Shown: positions 44,316-52,536 of the stretch, in pieces
How positions within the stretch are numbered: the first letter of the stretch is position 1
Layout: the number at the start of each line of letters is the position of its first letter
Origin: Micromonosporaceae bacterium KJ-029
GTDB lineage: Bacteria > Actinomycetota > Actinomycetes > Mycobacteriales > Micromonosporaceae
Length of the DNA stretch: 64,000 nt
Direction: 5' to 3'
NCBI GenBank assembly: GCA_005402585.1
Contig: BIFP01000068.1
Span: 434,001-498,000 of the forward strand
The notes under the pieces: model-generated
What the model saw: only the letters and a program-made list of their open reading frames with translations
Told to the model about the DNA's origin: nothing
Databases searched by the model: none
Translations under genes and position numbers: made by a program

Positions 44316-46958
44316 CTACAGCGGGGGCGCAGTGGGGGGCACCGGCGCGGGCGATGAGCGAGGGGTAGCAACAGGGGGCTTCCTCGCCCGCGCCACCCCC
44401 GTTCCCGCCGCTGGTCGGCCGGGCCTCTCGCCCGGCTGACCGCGTCCGGCGGCGGTGTCCGCGAGCGGCCTGCCCCGCGCCACGGACAACGCGTACAGCA
44501 ACTCCTCCTCCTGGGGTAACAGCCGAATGCCGGCGTCCCGGCAGGCCAGGTCCAGCCGGTTGAGCACGGCCGGGTCGGAGGTGCTCGCCGCCAGGCCCAC
44601 CAGAGCCTCCACCACCGTGCGCCGGTCCCGGTTCTCCCCGTTCATCTCGGCCGCGGCGGCGAACCACTCCGCCGCCACCTCCCGGTCGCCCCGGTGCCGG
44701 GCCAGGTGCCCCTCGACCAGCGCCCCGGCCCCGTCGAGCGGGCGCAACTCGACCAGCACCTCGGCGGCCTCGGCCGCTCGGCCGTCCTGCGCGAGCGCCA
44801 ACCCCAACGTGCCGAGCACCCGGCGTCGGTGTCGCGGGGCGCCCAGGTCGGTGAGCGCCGCCAGGACCCTCCGTGCCTCGTCGGCCGCGTCGGCGTACCG
44901 GCCCTCCAGGCGGAGCACCTCCGCGACCGTGCCCCGCGCCAGCACCCGGAGGCGTTGCTCCCCGCACTGCCCGCCGAGCCGGTCAACGGTGGCCAGCCTG
45001 CGCCGGGCGGCGGCCAGGTCACCGGCCCGGATCTCGTGCCACGCCAGGTGATGCTGCGCGACCCCCATCTGGCGGACCAGCCCGCGGTCAGTGGCAACCG
45101 TCAGCACCGCCTCCGCCTGCTCCCGCGCCTGGTCCGACCGGCCCGTGGCGGCCAGCAGGGTACCCAGCACGGTGCGTGCCTCCAACTCGCCCGGAACGTC
45201 CCCGAGCCACCGGAACGCCTCCAGCGCCGCGCGAGCCCTCGGCACCTCCTCACCGGACGCGCCGTGCTCACCGGCGAGCAACGCGACCCCGAGCGACGCC
45301 CACGCCCGCAACGCCGGATCGGCATCGGCGGTACGCGGGTCGGCGAGCAACCGCAGCAACGACTGCCGACCCGGCACGTCGCGTCCACGCAGTCGCCACC
45401 ACCACGGCAGGCTGGCCGCCAACCGCAACGCGGTCAGCGGATCGTCCACCGCCGCGTACGCCAACGCGGAGCTGATGTCGCCGGTGACCTCGTCAAGGCG
45501 GTGCGCGGCGGCGCTGGCACCGGCACCGGTCAACCCCGGCGCGGTTCGCTCCACCAGCCGGGTGACCACCCGAGCGTGCCGGCGGCGGATCACGGTCGAC
45601 TCGCCCGCACCGGACGCCTGCTCGACGGCGTAGTCCCGGACCGCGTCGACCAACCGGAAACGGAACGGCCCGCCGCCCCGTACGCTCAACAGCCCCAGAT
45701 CCAGGAAACGATTCAGCAGCGGTACCGGATCGGCGGTGATGCCGGTGCCGGCGAGCATCTCCTCGGCCAGTTCGACGGACCACCGGTTGCCGAACGCGGC
45801 GAGCCGGCGCAACGCCGCCCGCTCCTCGACGGCGAGCAGCCGGTAACTGGTGGCGACCGCGTCCCGCAACGTCTCCGCCACCGCCGTCCGCGCGTCGTCG
45901 CCCCGCGACTGGCCCGTGTCCCAGCCGCGCCGGGCCGCGGCGGAGGTGTCCAGGTCCAGCACCCGGTCGCCGTACCGGTCGAGCAGTTCGGTGAGATCGA
46001 GCAGCCGGCCACGCGCCGCCATCAGCTCGATGGCCAGCGGCAGCCCGCCCAGCCGCCGCACCAGCGCGGCCAGCGCCGGCAGTTCGGCGTCCGACGGCGG
46101 CTCCCGCCGGACCTGGGCCAGCCGCGCGGTGAACAGCGTCACCGCCGGATAGCCGGCGAGCGCCGTCGGGTCGGTGTCACCCGGCAGTGGCACGTCCAGC
46201 GGCGACACAGGGCGGACCCATTCGCCCGGCAGTCCCACCGGGTGCCGGCCGGTGACCAGCACCCGAAGCGACGGCACCGCGGCGACGAGTCGCTGCAGAG
46301 TCCCGGCCACCGGGTCGGGTGCCCGTTCGACGGCGTCCACCAGCAGCAACGCCCGCCGGTCACCGAGGCGGGCGGCCAGTTCGGTGATCCGGGCCACGCC
46401 GAAGACCGTCACCGAGGCGGCGAGCACGTCAGCCGCGTCCGACCCGGCACCGACCAGGACCCCGGCGGCGACGACGGCGGGGTGGGCGGCGACGACAGCA
46501 TGGACCGCCGCCAACGCCAGTGCCGACTTACCGACGCCGGCCAGCCCCACCAGGCTCACCACCCGGGGGCCGCGCGGGTCGGTCAGCAGCGAGGCCAGCT
46601 CGGACACGTCCCGCTCGCGGCCGATCAGGTCCGGCGGTGGTGGCAGGTCCAGCGGCGTACCCGGGTCAGGCGGTGGTGCCGTGGCGCCCGCTCCCCGCGC
46701 GGCGGCCAGGAACGCCGCCCGGGTCGTGCCGGTCAGTTCGAGCGCCCCGGCGAGCAGTTCGACGGTGGTCCGCTGGGGTCGCGAGGAGTGTCCCCGTTCC
46801 AGGTCACGGACCGTCCGTACGCCGATGCCGGCGCGGGCCGCGAGGTCGGCCTGGGTGAGGCCGGCGGCCCGGCGGTGAGCCCGCAGCACCTCCGGAAGGC
46901 CGGCATGCGCGGGCGGCCCGGACGAACGATCATGACCCAGAGTCATGGCCCGGGACAT
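44316..46958 (-). CDS. XRE-STAND-TPR signalling protein (HTH + NB-ARC-like ATPase + TPR)
   Basis: The 880-residue protein has an N-terminal XRE helix-turn-helix (about residues 25-80; LRAHRRAAGLTQADLAARAGIGVRTVRDLERGHSSRPQRTTVELL), then a STAND-type NTPase. Walker A is GLAGVGKSALAL (about residue 143), Walker B RRALLLVDAVERA, and the GxP-type module GGLPLAIELMAARGRLL follows. The C-terminal half is TPR-like with many Ala/Arg-rich helices. This is a transcription regulator of the STAND/AfsR-like group without a BTAD domain. It is divergent from an M48-like protein that has lost its zinc ligands. The ligand and target are unknown. Confidence 0.88.
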   Translation of the reverse strand: MSRAMTLGHDRSSGPPAHAGLPEVLRAHRRAAGLTQADLAARAGIGVRTVRDLERGHSSRPQRTTVELLAGALELTGTTRAAFLAAARGAGATAPPPDPGTPLDLPPPPDLIGRERDVSELASLLTDPRGPRVVSLVGLAGVGKSALALAAVHAVVAAHPAVVAAGVLVGAGSDAADVLAASVTVFGVARITELAARLGDRRALLLVDAVERAPDPVAGTLQRLVAAVPSLRVLVTGRHPVGLPGEWVRPVSPLDVPLPGDTDPTALAGYPAVTLFTARLAQVRREPPSDAELPALAALVRRLGGLPLAIELMAARGRLLDLTELLDRYGDRVLDLDTSAAARRGWDTGQSRGDDARTAVAETLRDAVATSYRLLAVEERAALRRLAAFGNRWSVELAEEMLAGTGITADPVPLLNRFLDLGLLSVRGGGPFRFRLVDAVRDYAVEQASGAGESTVIRRRHARVVTRLVERTAPGLTGAGASAAAHRLDEVTGDISSALAYAAVDDPLTALRLAASLPWWWRLRGRDVPGRQSLLRLLADPRTADADPALRAWASLGVALLAGEHGASGEEVPRARAALEAFRWLGDVPGELEARTVLGTLLAATGRSDQAREQAEAVLTVATDRGLVRQMGVAQHHLAWHEIRAGDLAAARRRLATVDRLGGQCGEQRLRVLARGTVAEVLRLEGRYADAADEARRVLAALTDLGAPRHRRRVLGTLGLALAQDGRAAEAAEVLVELRPLDGAGALVEGHLARHRGDREVAAEWFAAAAEMNGENRDRRTVVEALVGLAASTSDPAVLNRLDLACRDAGIRLLPQEEELLYALSVARGRPLADTAAGRGQPGERPGRPAAGTGVARARKPPVATPRSSPAPVPPTAPPL

Positions 46959-47090
46959 TACGGCTCAGGCCCGACACCGGACACCGGAGCGTCAGCCACC
47001 CGACCGGTTGATGCCGAAACCCGACAGCGACCGACCGGTGGCCGGCACTGAACGAACAGCCGTTGATCGATTCCGTGGGTGGCGGCGACA

Positions 47091-48500
47091 ATGCCGCCCA
47101 TGTCGTACGACGAGCTGCCGGGCGGCCTCGGAACCTGGCGGGCCCGCTGGCTGTTGGCCCGACACAACGGAATGTTCGGCCCACTGATCTACCTGCTGGT
47201 CCTGGTGGTCGTCGTCCCGGTGATGCTGCTGTGGTTCGCGATCCTGGCCCTGGTCGGCGCCGGCTCGGCCCGGCTGGGCAACCGGGGCGGTGTGCCGGTC
47301 ACCCCGAAGACGCACCCCGAGCTGTACGCCCTGGTGGAGGAGACCGCGCGGCGACTGGGTACGCCGATGCCCGGCCGGGTGCTGCTCACCGCGGCGCCGA
47401 CGGTGGAGGTGGCGGTGGCGTACCGGCAGCGCTACCTGCTGATCGGGCTTCCGCTGCTCGACTGCCTCTCCGCCGCCGAACTGCGGGCGCTGGTCGGCCA
47501 TCGGCTCGCCCTGCTCCGCTACCGCCACGCCGACCTCGTCGCCGGCCTGCTCGACCTCTGGATCGACGCCGTGCGGGCCGAGTCGTACGAGGAGGGCCGT
47601 GGCCAGCGGCGGGCCGCCGAGCTGCGGCGTACGCTGGCTGGCTTCGCCACCGAGGCACACCGCGACGCCGACGACGCGGCCGTCCTGGCGGCCGGTGGTG
47701 TCGACCCGGCGGCCCGTGCGTTCGCGCTGGCCAGCGTCGTCTCCGACGAGTACGCCAGCTTCCTGGACGACTCTGGGGTGCCGGAACGGCGCTGGTGGCG
47801 GCTCGTCGAGGTGGGCATCAGCGACGTGGACGACGGGTGGCGGCGGGCACTGCGGCACGGCCTCGGCGACTCCGACTGGGACGACGAGGAGGCGCGGCTG
47901 CTGGCCACGATCCACCCCCGGCTCGCCGTCGCGCTGCGTGCCCTGGGCGACACGCCGCTGCCGGCGACCCCGACCGCCGACCGGGTGCCGGTCGCGCCAC
48001 TGTCGGAGCGGGAGCGCCGCCGGGTGACCCGCCAGGTCCTTGACATCCCCTACCCGCGTTACATCCGCTGGACCACCTTCGCCGACGCGCCGCAGCGATG
48101 GTGGCGCCGCCGGGTGGCCCGGGAGGCCGATTCGGTACGCGCCGACGTCGCCGCGGTGCTCGGTCGGGAGCCCGTCGACGACGTGGAGGTGTTCCAGGTG
48201 TTCCGGACCCGGCCCCGGGAGGTGCTGGCCGCCGCCCTCGACGTGCCGGTCAACGAGCTGTCGGACGACCCGCACGACTGGGAGATGGGCGCCGAACCGC
48301 CGGGCGCGCTGGTGTGGCTGGTCGAGGAGAACCTGCTGCGGCGCGGCTGGCGGCTGGCCCATCCCGCCGTCCGGGGCGTCCTGGTTGGGCCGCACGGTGA
48401 CCGGGTCGACGCGCGGGACGTGATCGCCCGGGCCGATCGGGAGGCGCCGGACAGTCAGACCCTGCGGGACTGGCTGGCACCGGCCGCCGCCAGCGACTGA
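47091..48500 (+). CDS. M48-like membrane protein with lost zinc motif
   Basis: The product of about 469 residues has an N-terminal hydrophobic segment (about residues 29-52; LIYLLVLVVVVPVMLLWFAILALVG), a TPKTHPELYALVEETARRLGTPMPGRVLLTA segment that matches the start of M48 peptidase domains, and RYLLIGLPLLDCLSAAELRALVGHRLALLRYRHADL. In M48 enzymes the last part carries HExxH; here HRLAL is found, so the catalytic Glu and second His are gone. The rest of the protein is soluble with EF-type helices. The M48 relationship is an inference. ATG 47091 is chosen (GGGTGG upstream); 47100 and GTG 47079 are alternatives. Confidence 0.78.
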   Translation: MPPMSYDELPGGLGTWRARWLLARHNGMFGPLIYLLVLVVVVPVMLLWFAILALVGAGSARLGNRGGVPVTPKTHPELYALVEETARRLGTPMPGRVLLTAAPTVEVAVAYRQRYLLIGLPLLDCLSAAELRALVGHRLALLRYRHADLVAGLLDLWIDAVRAESYEEGRGQRRAAELRRTLAGFATEAHRDADDAAVLAAGGVDPAARAFALASVVSDEYASFLDDSGVPERRWWRLVEVGISDVDDGWRRALRHGLGDSDWDDEEARLLATIHPRLAVALRALGDTPLPATPTADRVPVAPLSERERRRVTRQVLDIPYPRYIRWTTFADAPQRWWRRRVAREADSVRADVAAVLGREPVDDVEVFQVFRTRPREVLAAALDVPVNELSDDPHDWEMGAEPPGALVWLVEENLLRRGWRLAHPAVRGVLVGPHGDRVDARDVIARADREAPDSQTLRDWLAPAAASD

Positions 48501-48510
48501 CCCGGGCGAC

Positions 48511-49665
48511 TCACATGCCCAGGTCGCGGGCGATGATCATCCGCTGCACCTCGGAGGTACCCTCGCCGATCTCCAGGATCTTGGAGTCCCGCCAGAACCG
48601 GGCCACCGGGTACTCGTTCATGAAGCCGTACCCGCCGTGGATCTGGGTCGCCTCCCGTGCGTTGTCCACCGCGATCGTGCTGGCGTGCAGCTTGGCGATC
48701 GCCGCCTGCCGCTTGAACGGCTCGCCGGCCAGCATCCGGGCCGCCGCGTCGTAGTACGCCAGCCGGGCGGTGTGCGCCTTCAGCTCCATGTCGGCGATCT
48801 TGAACTGGATCGCCTGGTAGTTGCCGATCGGCCGACCGAAGGCGTGACGCTCCTTCGCGTACTTGACCGACTCGTCGACACAACCCTGGGCGAGGCCGAC
48901 GGCCAGCGCGGCGATGGCGATCCGACCCTCGTCGAGGATGCGCAGGAACTGGGCGAAGCCACGACCGCGCTCGCCGAGCAGGTTCTCCGCCGGCACCCGG
49001 CAGCCGTCAAAGGTCAGCTCGTGGGTGTCCGAGGCGGTCCAACCGACCTTGGAGTAACCCGGCGCGACGGTGAAGCCGGGAGTACCGCTCGGCACGATGA
49101 TCGTGGACAGCTCCTTCGAGCCGTCGGGGCGAATGCCGGTGACGGCGGTGACCGTGACCAGGGCGGTGATGTCGGTGCCCGAGTTCGTGATGAACGCCTT
49201 CGAGCCGTTGATCACCCACTCGCCGGCCGCCTCGTCCAGCACCGCCCGGGTCTCGGTGCCGCCGGCGTCCGAGCCGAAGCCCGGCTCGGTGAGCCCGAAC
49301 CCGGCCAGCGCCTCGCCGCTGAGCAGCTTCGGCAGCCAGCGGGCCTTCTGCTCGTCCGTACCGAACCGGTAGATCGGCATCGCGCCGAGCGAGACCGCCG
49401 CCTCCAGGGTGATCGCCACGCTGGAGTCGACCCGAGCCAGCTCCTCCAGGGCCAGGCAGAGGGCGAAGTAGTCGCCGCCCATGCCGCCGTACTCCTCGGC
49501 GAAGGGCAGGCCGAACAGGCCCATCTTGCCCATCTGCCGGATGATCTCGTACGGGAAGGTGTGCTGCTCGTAGTGCTCGGCGATGACCGGCGCGACCACC
49601 TCGCGGGCGAAGTCCCGCACGCTCTCGCGCAGCGCCTCGTGCTCCTCGGTGAGCCGGAAGTCCAT
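48511..49665 (-). CDS. Acyl-CoA dehydrogenase (possibly isovaleryl-CoA)
   Basis: The 384-residue flavoprotein has an N-terminal alpha domain, a middle beta domain with GFGLTEPGFGSDAGGTETRAVLDE and INGSKAFITN, and a C-terminal domain with GGYGFMNEYPVARFWRDSKILEIGEGTSEVQRMIIARDLGM, the usual FAD/catalytic segment. In this cluster with carboxylase and HMG-CoA lyase, isovaleryl-CoA dehydrogenase (leucine catabolism) is likely, but the substrate is not shown by motif. It precedes the rest of the operon with a 114-bp gap. Confidence 0.93.
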   Translation of the reverse strand: MDFRLTEEHEALRESVRDFAREVVAPVIAEHYEQHTFPYEIIRQMGKMGLFGLPFAEEYGGMGGDYFALCLALEELARVDSSVAITLEAAVSLGAMPIYRFGTDEQKARWLPKLLSGEALAGFGLTEPGFGSDAGGTETRAVLDEAAGEWVINGSKAFITNSGTDITALVTVTAVTGIRPDGSKELSTIIVPSGTPGFTVAPGYSKVGWTASDTHELTFDGCRVPAENLLGERGRGFAQFLRILDEGRIAIAALAVGLAQGCVDESVKYAKERHAFGRPIGNYQAIQFKIADMELKAHTARLAYYDAAARMLAGEPFKRQAAIAKLHASTIAVDNAREATQIHGGYGFMNEYPVARFWRDSKILEIGEGTSEVQRMIIARDLGM

Positions 49666-49779
49666 CGGGTTCCTCCTGTGTGGACGGGCCGCCGGACGCT
49701 CGTGACGCCGGACGGTGCCGGTGCTGGCTGGTGCGGGTCGACGGCTCGGACGGGGTGCGTCCTTGCCGGGTCGACGGGC

Positions 49780-51312
49780 TCAGACGGGGGTGACGCCGTG
49801 CCGACGGCGGGAGAAGTGCCGCTCCTTGCTGCGGGCGGCGGCGAACCGGCGGACCAGCTCGGCGCGCAGCTCGTGCGGTTCGACGATCGTGTCGATCACC
49901 AGCTCGCTGGCCAGCCGGACGATGTCGATGTCCCGCTCGTACTCCTCACGCTTTGCGGTGACGAAGGCGGCGCGCTCGGCCTCGTCCTCGATCGCGGCGA
50001 TCTTGTTGGCGTACACCGCGTTGACCGCTGCCTCCGCCCCCATCACCGCGATCTTCGCGGTGGGCAGGGCGATGGTGGCGTCCGGCTCGAAGCCCGGACC
50101 GGCCATGGCGTAGAGGCCAGCGCCGTACGCCTTGCGGACCACCACGCAGATCTTGGGTACGGTCGCCTCGGAGATCGCGGTGATCATCTTTGCGCCGTGC
50201 CGGATGATGCCCTGCTTCTCCACCGCGCTGCCGACCATGAACCCGGGCACGTCGCTCAGGAACAGCAGCGGCACGTTGAACGCGTCGCAGAGCTGCACGA
50301 ACCGGGTCGCCTTGTCGGCCGAGTCGACGAAGAGCACCCCACCCTTGAACATCGAGTTGTTGCCGACCACGCCGACGACCTCGCCGTTCAGCCGGCCGAA
50401 GCCGATGGTCAACTCCTTGGCCCAGAGCGCCTGGATCTCGAAGAAGGAGTCCTCGTCGAGCAGGCCCTTGACGTACCGCCGCATGTCGAACGCCTGCCGC
50501 TCGCTCGCCGGCACCAGCGCGGCCAGGTCGGCCTTGGCGGACGCCTCGACCGGCTCGGCCGTCGGAGGCTGCTGGGTCCAGTTCGCCGGCAGGTACGACA
50601 GGTAGCGCTTGACCACGTCGAGCGCCTCGGCCTCGGACTTGCAGAGGAAGTGCCCGACGCCGGACTCGGCGCAGTGGACCTTCGCTCCGCCCATCGCCTC
50701 CAGCGTGGTCTTCTCTCCGGTGACCATCTCGACCATGCGGTCGGAGCCGAGGTACATGCTGGCGTTGCCGTCGACCATCGCCACCACGTCGCAGAACGCC
50801 GGGATGTACGCGCCACCGGCCGCGCTCGGCCCGAACAGCGCGCAGACCTGCGGAATCGAGCCCGAGGCGCGTACCTGGTTCCAGAAGATCTTTCCGGCGC
50901 CACGCCGCCCCGGGAACAGCTCGACCTGGTCGGTGATCCGGGCGCCGGCCGAGTCGACCAGGTAGACCATCGGCACGCCGGTGTCGTACGCCCGCTCGAT
51001 GATCCGGATGATCTTCTCGACGGTGCGCGCGCCCCAGCTGCCGGCCTTCACAGTGGAGTCGTTGGCCATCAGGCAGACCTGGCGGCCGTCGATGGTGGCG
51101 GTGCCGGTGACCACACCGTCGGCGGGCAGTCCGTCGGCAAGCGCGTTCGCGTACAGGCCGTCCTCGACGAACGAACCCTCGTCGACCAGCAGCGCCACCC
51201 GCTCCCGGGCGAACAGCTTGCCCTTGGCGGCGTTCGCCGCGTGGTACTTGTCCGCGCCGCCGGCACGGACCCGCTTGCGCAGCTGCTCCAGCGCCTCACC
51301 GTCAACCGTCAC
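49780..51312 (-). CDS. Acyl-CoA carboxylase beta (carboxyltransferase) subunit
   Basis: The 510-residue protein has the crotonase-like carboxyltransferase fold with DSAGARITDQVELFPGRRGAG, FGPSAAGGAYIPAFCDVV, GGVLFVDSADKATRFVQLCDAFNVPLLFLSDVPGFMVG and AYGAGLYAMAGPGFEPD, which match the substrate and biotin loops. It is either methylcrotonyl-CoA or propionyl/acyl-CoA carboxylase; the neighbouring HMG-CoA lyase points to methylcrotonyl-CoA. A perfect AACGATCGTT palindrome lies 26 bp upstream of its ATG. Confidence 0.93.
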   Translation of the reverse strand: MTVDGEALEQLRKRVRAGGADKYHAANAAKGKLFARERVALLVDEGSFVEDGLYANALADGLPADGVVTGTATIDGRQVCLMANDSTVKAGSWGARTVEKIIRIIERAYDTGVPMVYLVDSAGARITDQVELFPGRRGAGKIFWNQVRASGSIPQVCALFGPSAAGGAYIPAFCDVVAMVDGNASMYLGSDRMVEMVTGEKTTLEAMGGAKVHCAESGVGHFLCKSEAEALDVVKRYLSYLPANWTQQPPTAEPVEASAKADLAALVPASERQAFDMRRYVKGLLDEDSFFEIQALWAKELTIGFGRLNGEVVGVVGNNSMFKGGVLFVDSADKATRFVQLCDAFNVPLLFLSDVPGFMVGSAVEKQGIIRHGAKMITAISEATVPKICVVVRKAYGAGLYAMAGPGFEPDATIALPTAKIAVMGAEAAVNAVYANKIAAIEDEAERAAFVTAKREEYERDIDIVRLASELVIDTIVEPHELRAELVRRFAAARSKERHFSRRRHGVTPV

Positions 51313-51337
51313 GCCGACTCCCCACCCGACAAACCTG

Positions 51338-51347
51338 AACGATCGTT
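51338..51347. promoter_or_regulatory. AACGATCGTT palindrome in front of carboxylase beta gene
   Basis: A perfect 10-bp palindrome AACGATCGTT, within CCTGAACGATCGTTAGG, resembles TetR-family operators. It lies 26 bp upstream of the start at 51312. The TetR gene of this cluster (54062-54691) is a candidate binder; not demonstrated. Confidence 0.45.
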
Positions 51348-51393
51348 AGGCTACCTCACCGCACCCCTTCCCCGCACTCCACCCACCCCCGCC

Positions 51394-51462
51394 GATCATG
51401 GAGTGGTGGTGGCCCACAGAAGCGGCGAAGGCGGACGTACCACCCACCACAACTCCATGATC
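51394..51462. terminator. Long hairpin (GATC family) after HMG-CoA lyase gene
   Basis: GATCATGGAGTGGTGGTGG (51394-51412) can pair with CCACCACAACTCCATGATC (51444-51462), 19 bp with one mismatch, with a loop of about 30 nt. It lies 8 bp after the lyase stop and before the carboxylase gene. No T-tract. Confidence 0.72.
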
Positions 51463-51469
51463 GCGGAGG

Positions 51470-52393
51470 TCAGTGGGTAGGGGTGGAGGTCAGGCGGGTG
51501 CGGGGGCCGGCGCGGAGGACGCCGGAGGGGAGGCGGCGGGCGGTGAGGCGCTCGGCCAGCTCGGCGACCTCGATCAGGGCATCCAGGTCGATGCCGGTGT
51601 CGATGCCCATGTCGTGCAGCATGTGCACCGCCTCCTCGGTGGCCAGGTTCCCGCTGGCGCCCGGCGCGTACGGGCAGCCGCCGAGGCCACCGACGCTGGC
51701 GTCGAACTCGGTCACCCCGAGTTCCAGCGCGGTCAGGAGGTTGGCCAGGGCGGTGCCCCGGGTGTTGTGGAAGTGCAGCAGCACCGGGATGTGCGCGTTG
51801 CGGTCGCGTACGGCGGTGAGCAGGTCACGGACGCGTCGGGGCGTACCCATGCCGGTGGTGTCGCCGAACGCCACGCGGTCCGCGCCGTCGCGGACCACCC
51901 GGTCCACGATGGCGGCGACCCGGGCCGGATCGGTGTCCCCCTCGTACGGGCAGCCGAAGCTGGTCGCGATGATCACCTCGGCCTGCGCGCCGGCACCGTG
52001 CAGCAGGTCGATCAGCTCGGCGATGTCGTCCAGCGACTCGTCGGTGGAGCGGTTGACGTTGCGCCGGTTGTGCGTGTCGCTGGCCGAGACGACGACCTCG
52101 ATCTCGGTGAAGCCGGCCGCGAGGGCACGCTGCGCACCACGGGTGTTCGGCACCAGCGCCGAGTAGCGGACCCCGTCCACCTTCGCGGCCCGCTGCCACA
52201 CCTCGTCGGCGTCCGCCATCTGCGGGATCGCCTTCGGGTGCACGAACGACACCGCCTCGATCCGCCGTACACCAGTGCGGGAGAGCGCATCGAGCAGCCG
52301 CACCTTGGCGTCGGTCGGAATCGGCTCCTCGTTCTGCAGCCCGTCGCGCGGCCCGACCTCCCGGATCGACACGAACTCCGGCATCTCTGCCAT
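51470..52393 (-). CDS. mvaB: Hydroxymethylglutaryl-CoA lyase
   Basis: The 307-residue TIM-barrel lyase starts at ATG 52393 (GAGGTGACTGC upstream). It has the signature REVGPRDGLQNE, SFVHPKAIPQMADA, FGCPYEGDTDP and SVGGLGGCPYAPGASGN with the active-site Cys. It cleaves HMG-CoA to acetoacetate and acetyl-CoA, the last step of leucine degradation. It lies between carboxylase alpha and beta genes on the same strand. The genes are separated by 76-143 bp with hairpins, so it may be transcribed independently. Confidence 0.95.
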   Translation of the reverse strand: MAEMPEFVSIREVGPRDGLQNEEPIPTDAKVRLLDALSRTGVRRIEAVSFVHPKAIPQMADADEVWQRAAKVDGVRYSALVPNTRGAQRALAAGFTEIEVVVSASDTHNRRNVNRSTDESLDDIAELIDLLHGAGAQAEVIIATSFGCPYEGDTDPARVAAIVDRVVRDGADRVAFGDTTGMGTPRRVRDLLTAVRDRNAHIPVLLHFHNTRGTALANLLTALELGVTEFDASVGGLGGCPYAPGASGNLATEEAVHMLHDMGIDTGIDLDALIEVAELAERLTARRLPSGVLRAGPRTRLTSTPTH

Positions 52394-52460
52394 GCAGTCA
52401 CCTCGCTGTGACACGTCGCTGTTGCTGGTTCTCCCAGCATGTCACCCCGTGGACCGTCAG

Positions 52461-52521
52461 TGTCGATCAAGTGGTTCGCGTGCGGATCCGGCTCGACCGG
52501 ACGCGAACCACTTGATCGACA
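52461..52521. terminator. Perfect 21-bp hairpin between biotin carboxylase and HMG-CoA lyase genes
   Basis: TGTCGATCAAGTGGTTCGCG (52461-52480, +T at 52481) pairs with CGCGAACCACTTGATCGACA (52502-52521, with A at 52501), 21 perfect bp around a 19-nt loop, 15 bp beyond the carboxylase stop. It belongs to the same group as the hairpins at 51394 and 56703. No T-tract. Confidence 0.78.
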
Positions 52522-52536
52522 CGATCTCCGGGCCGG

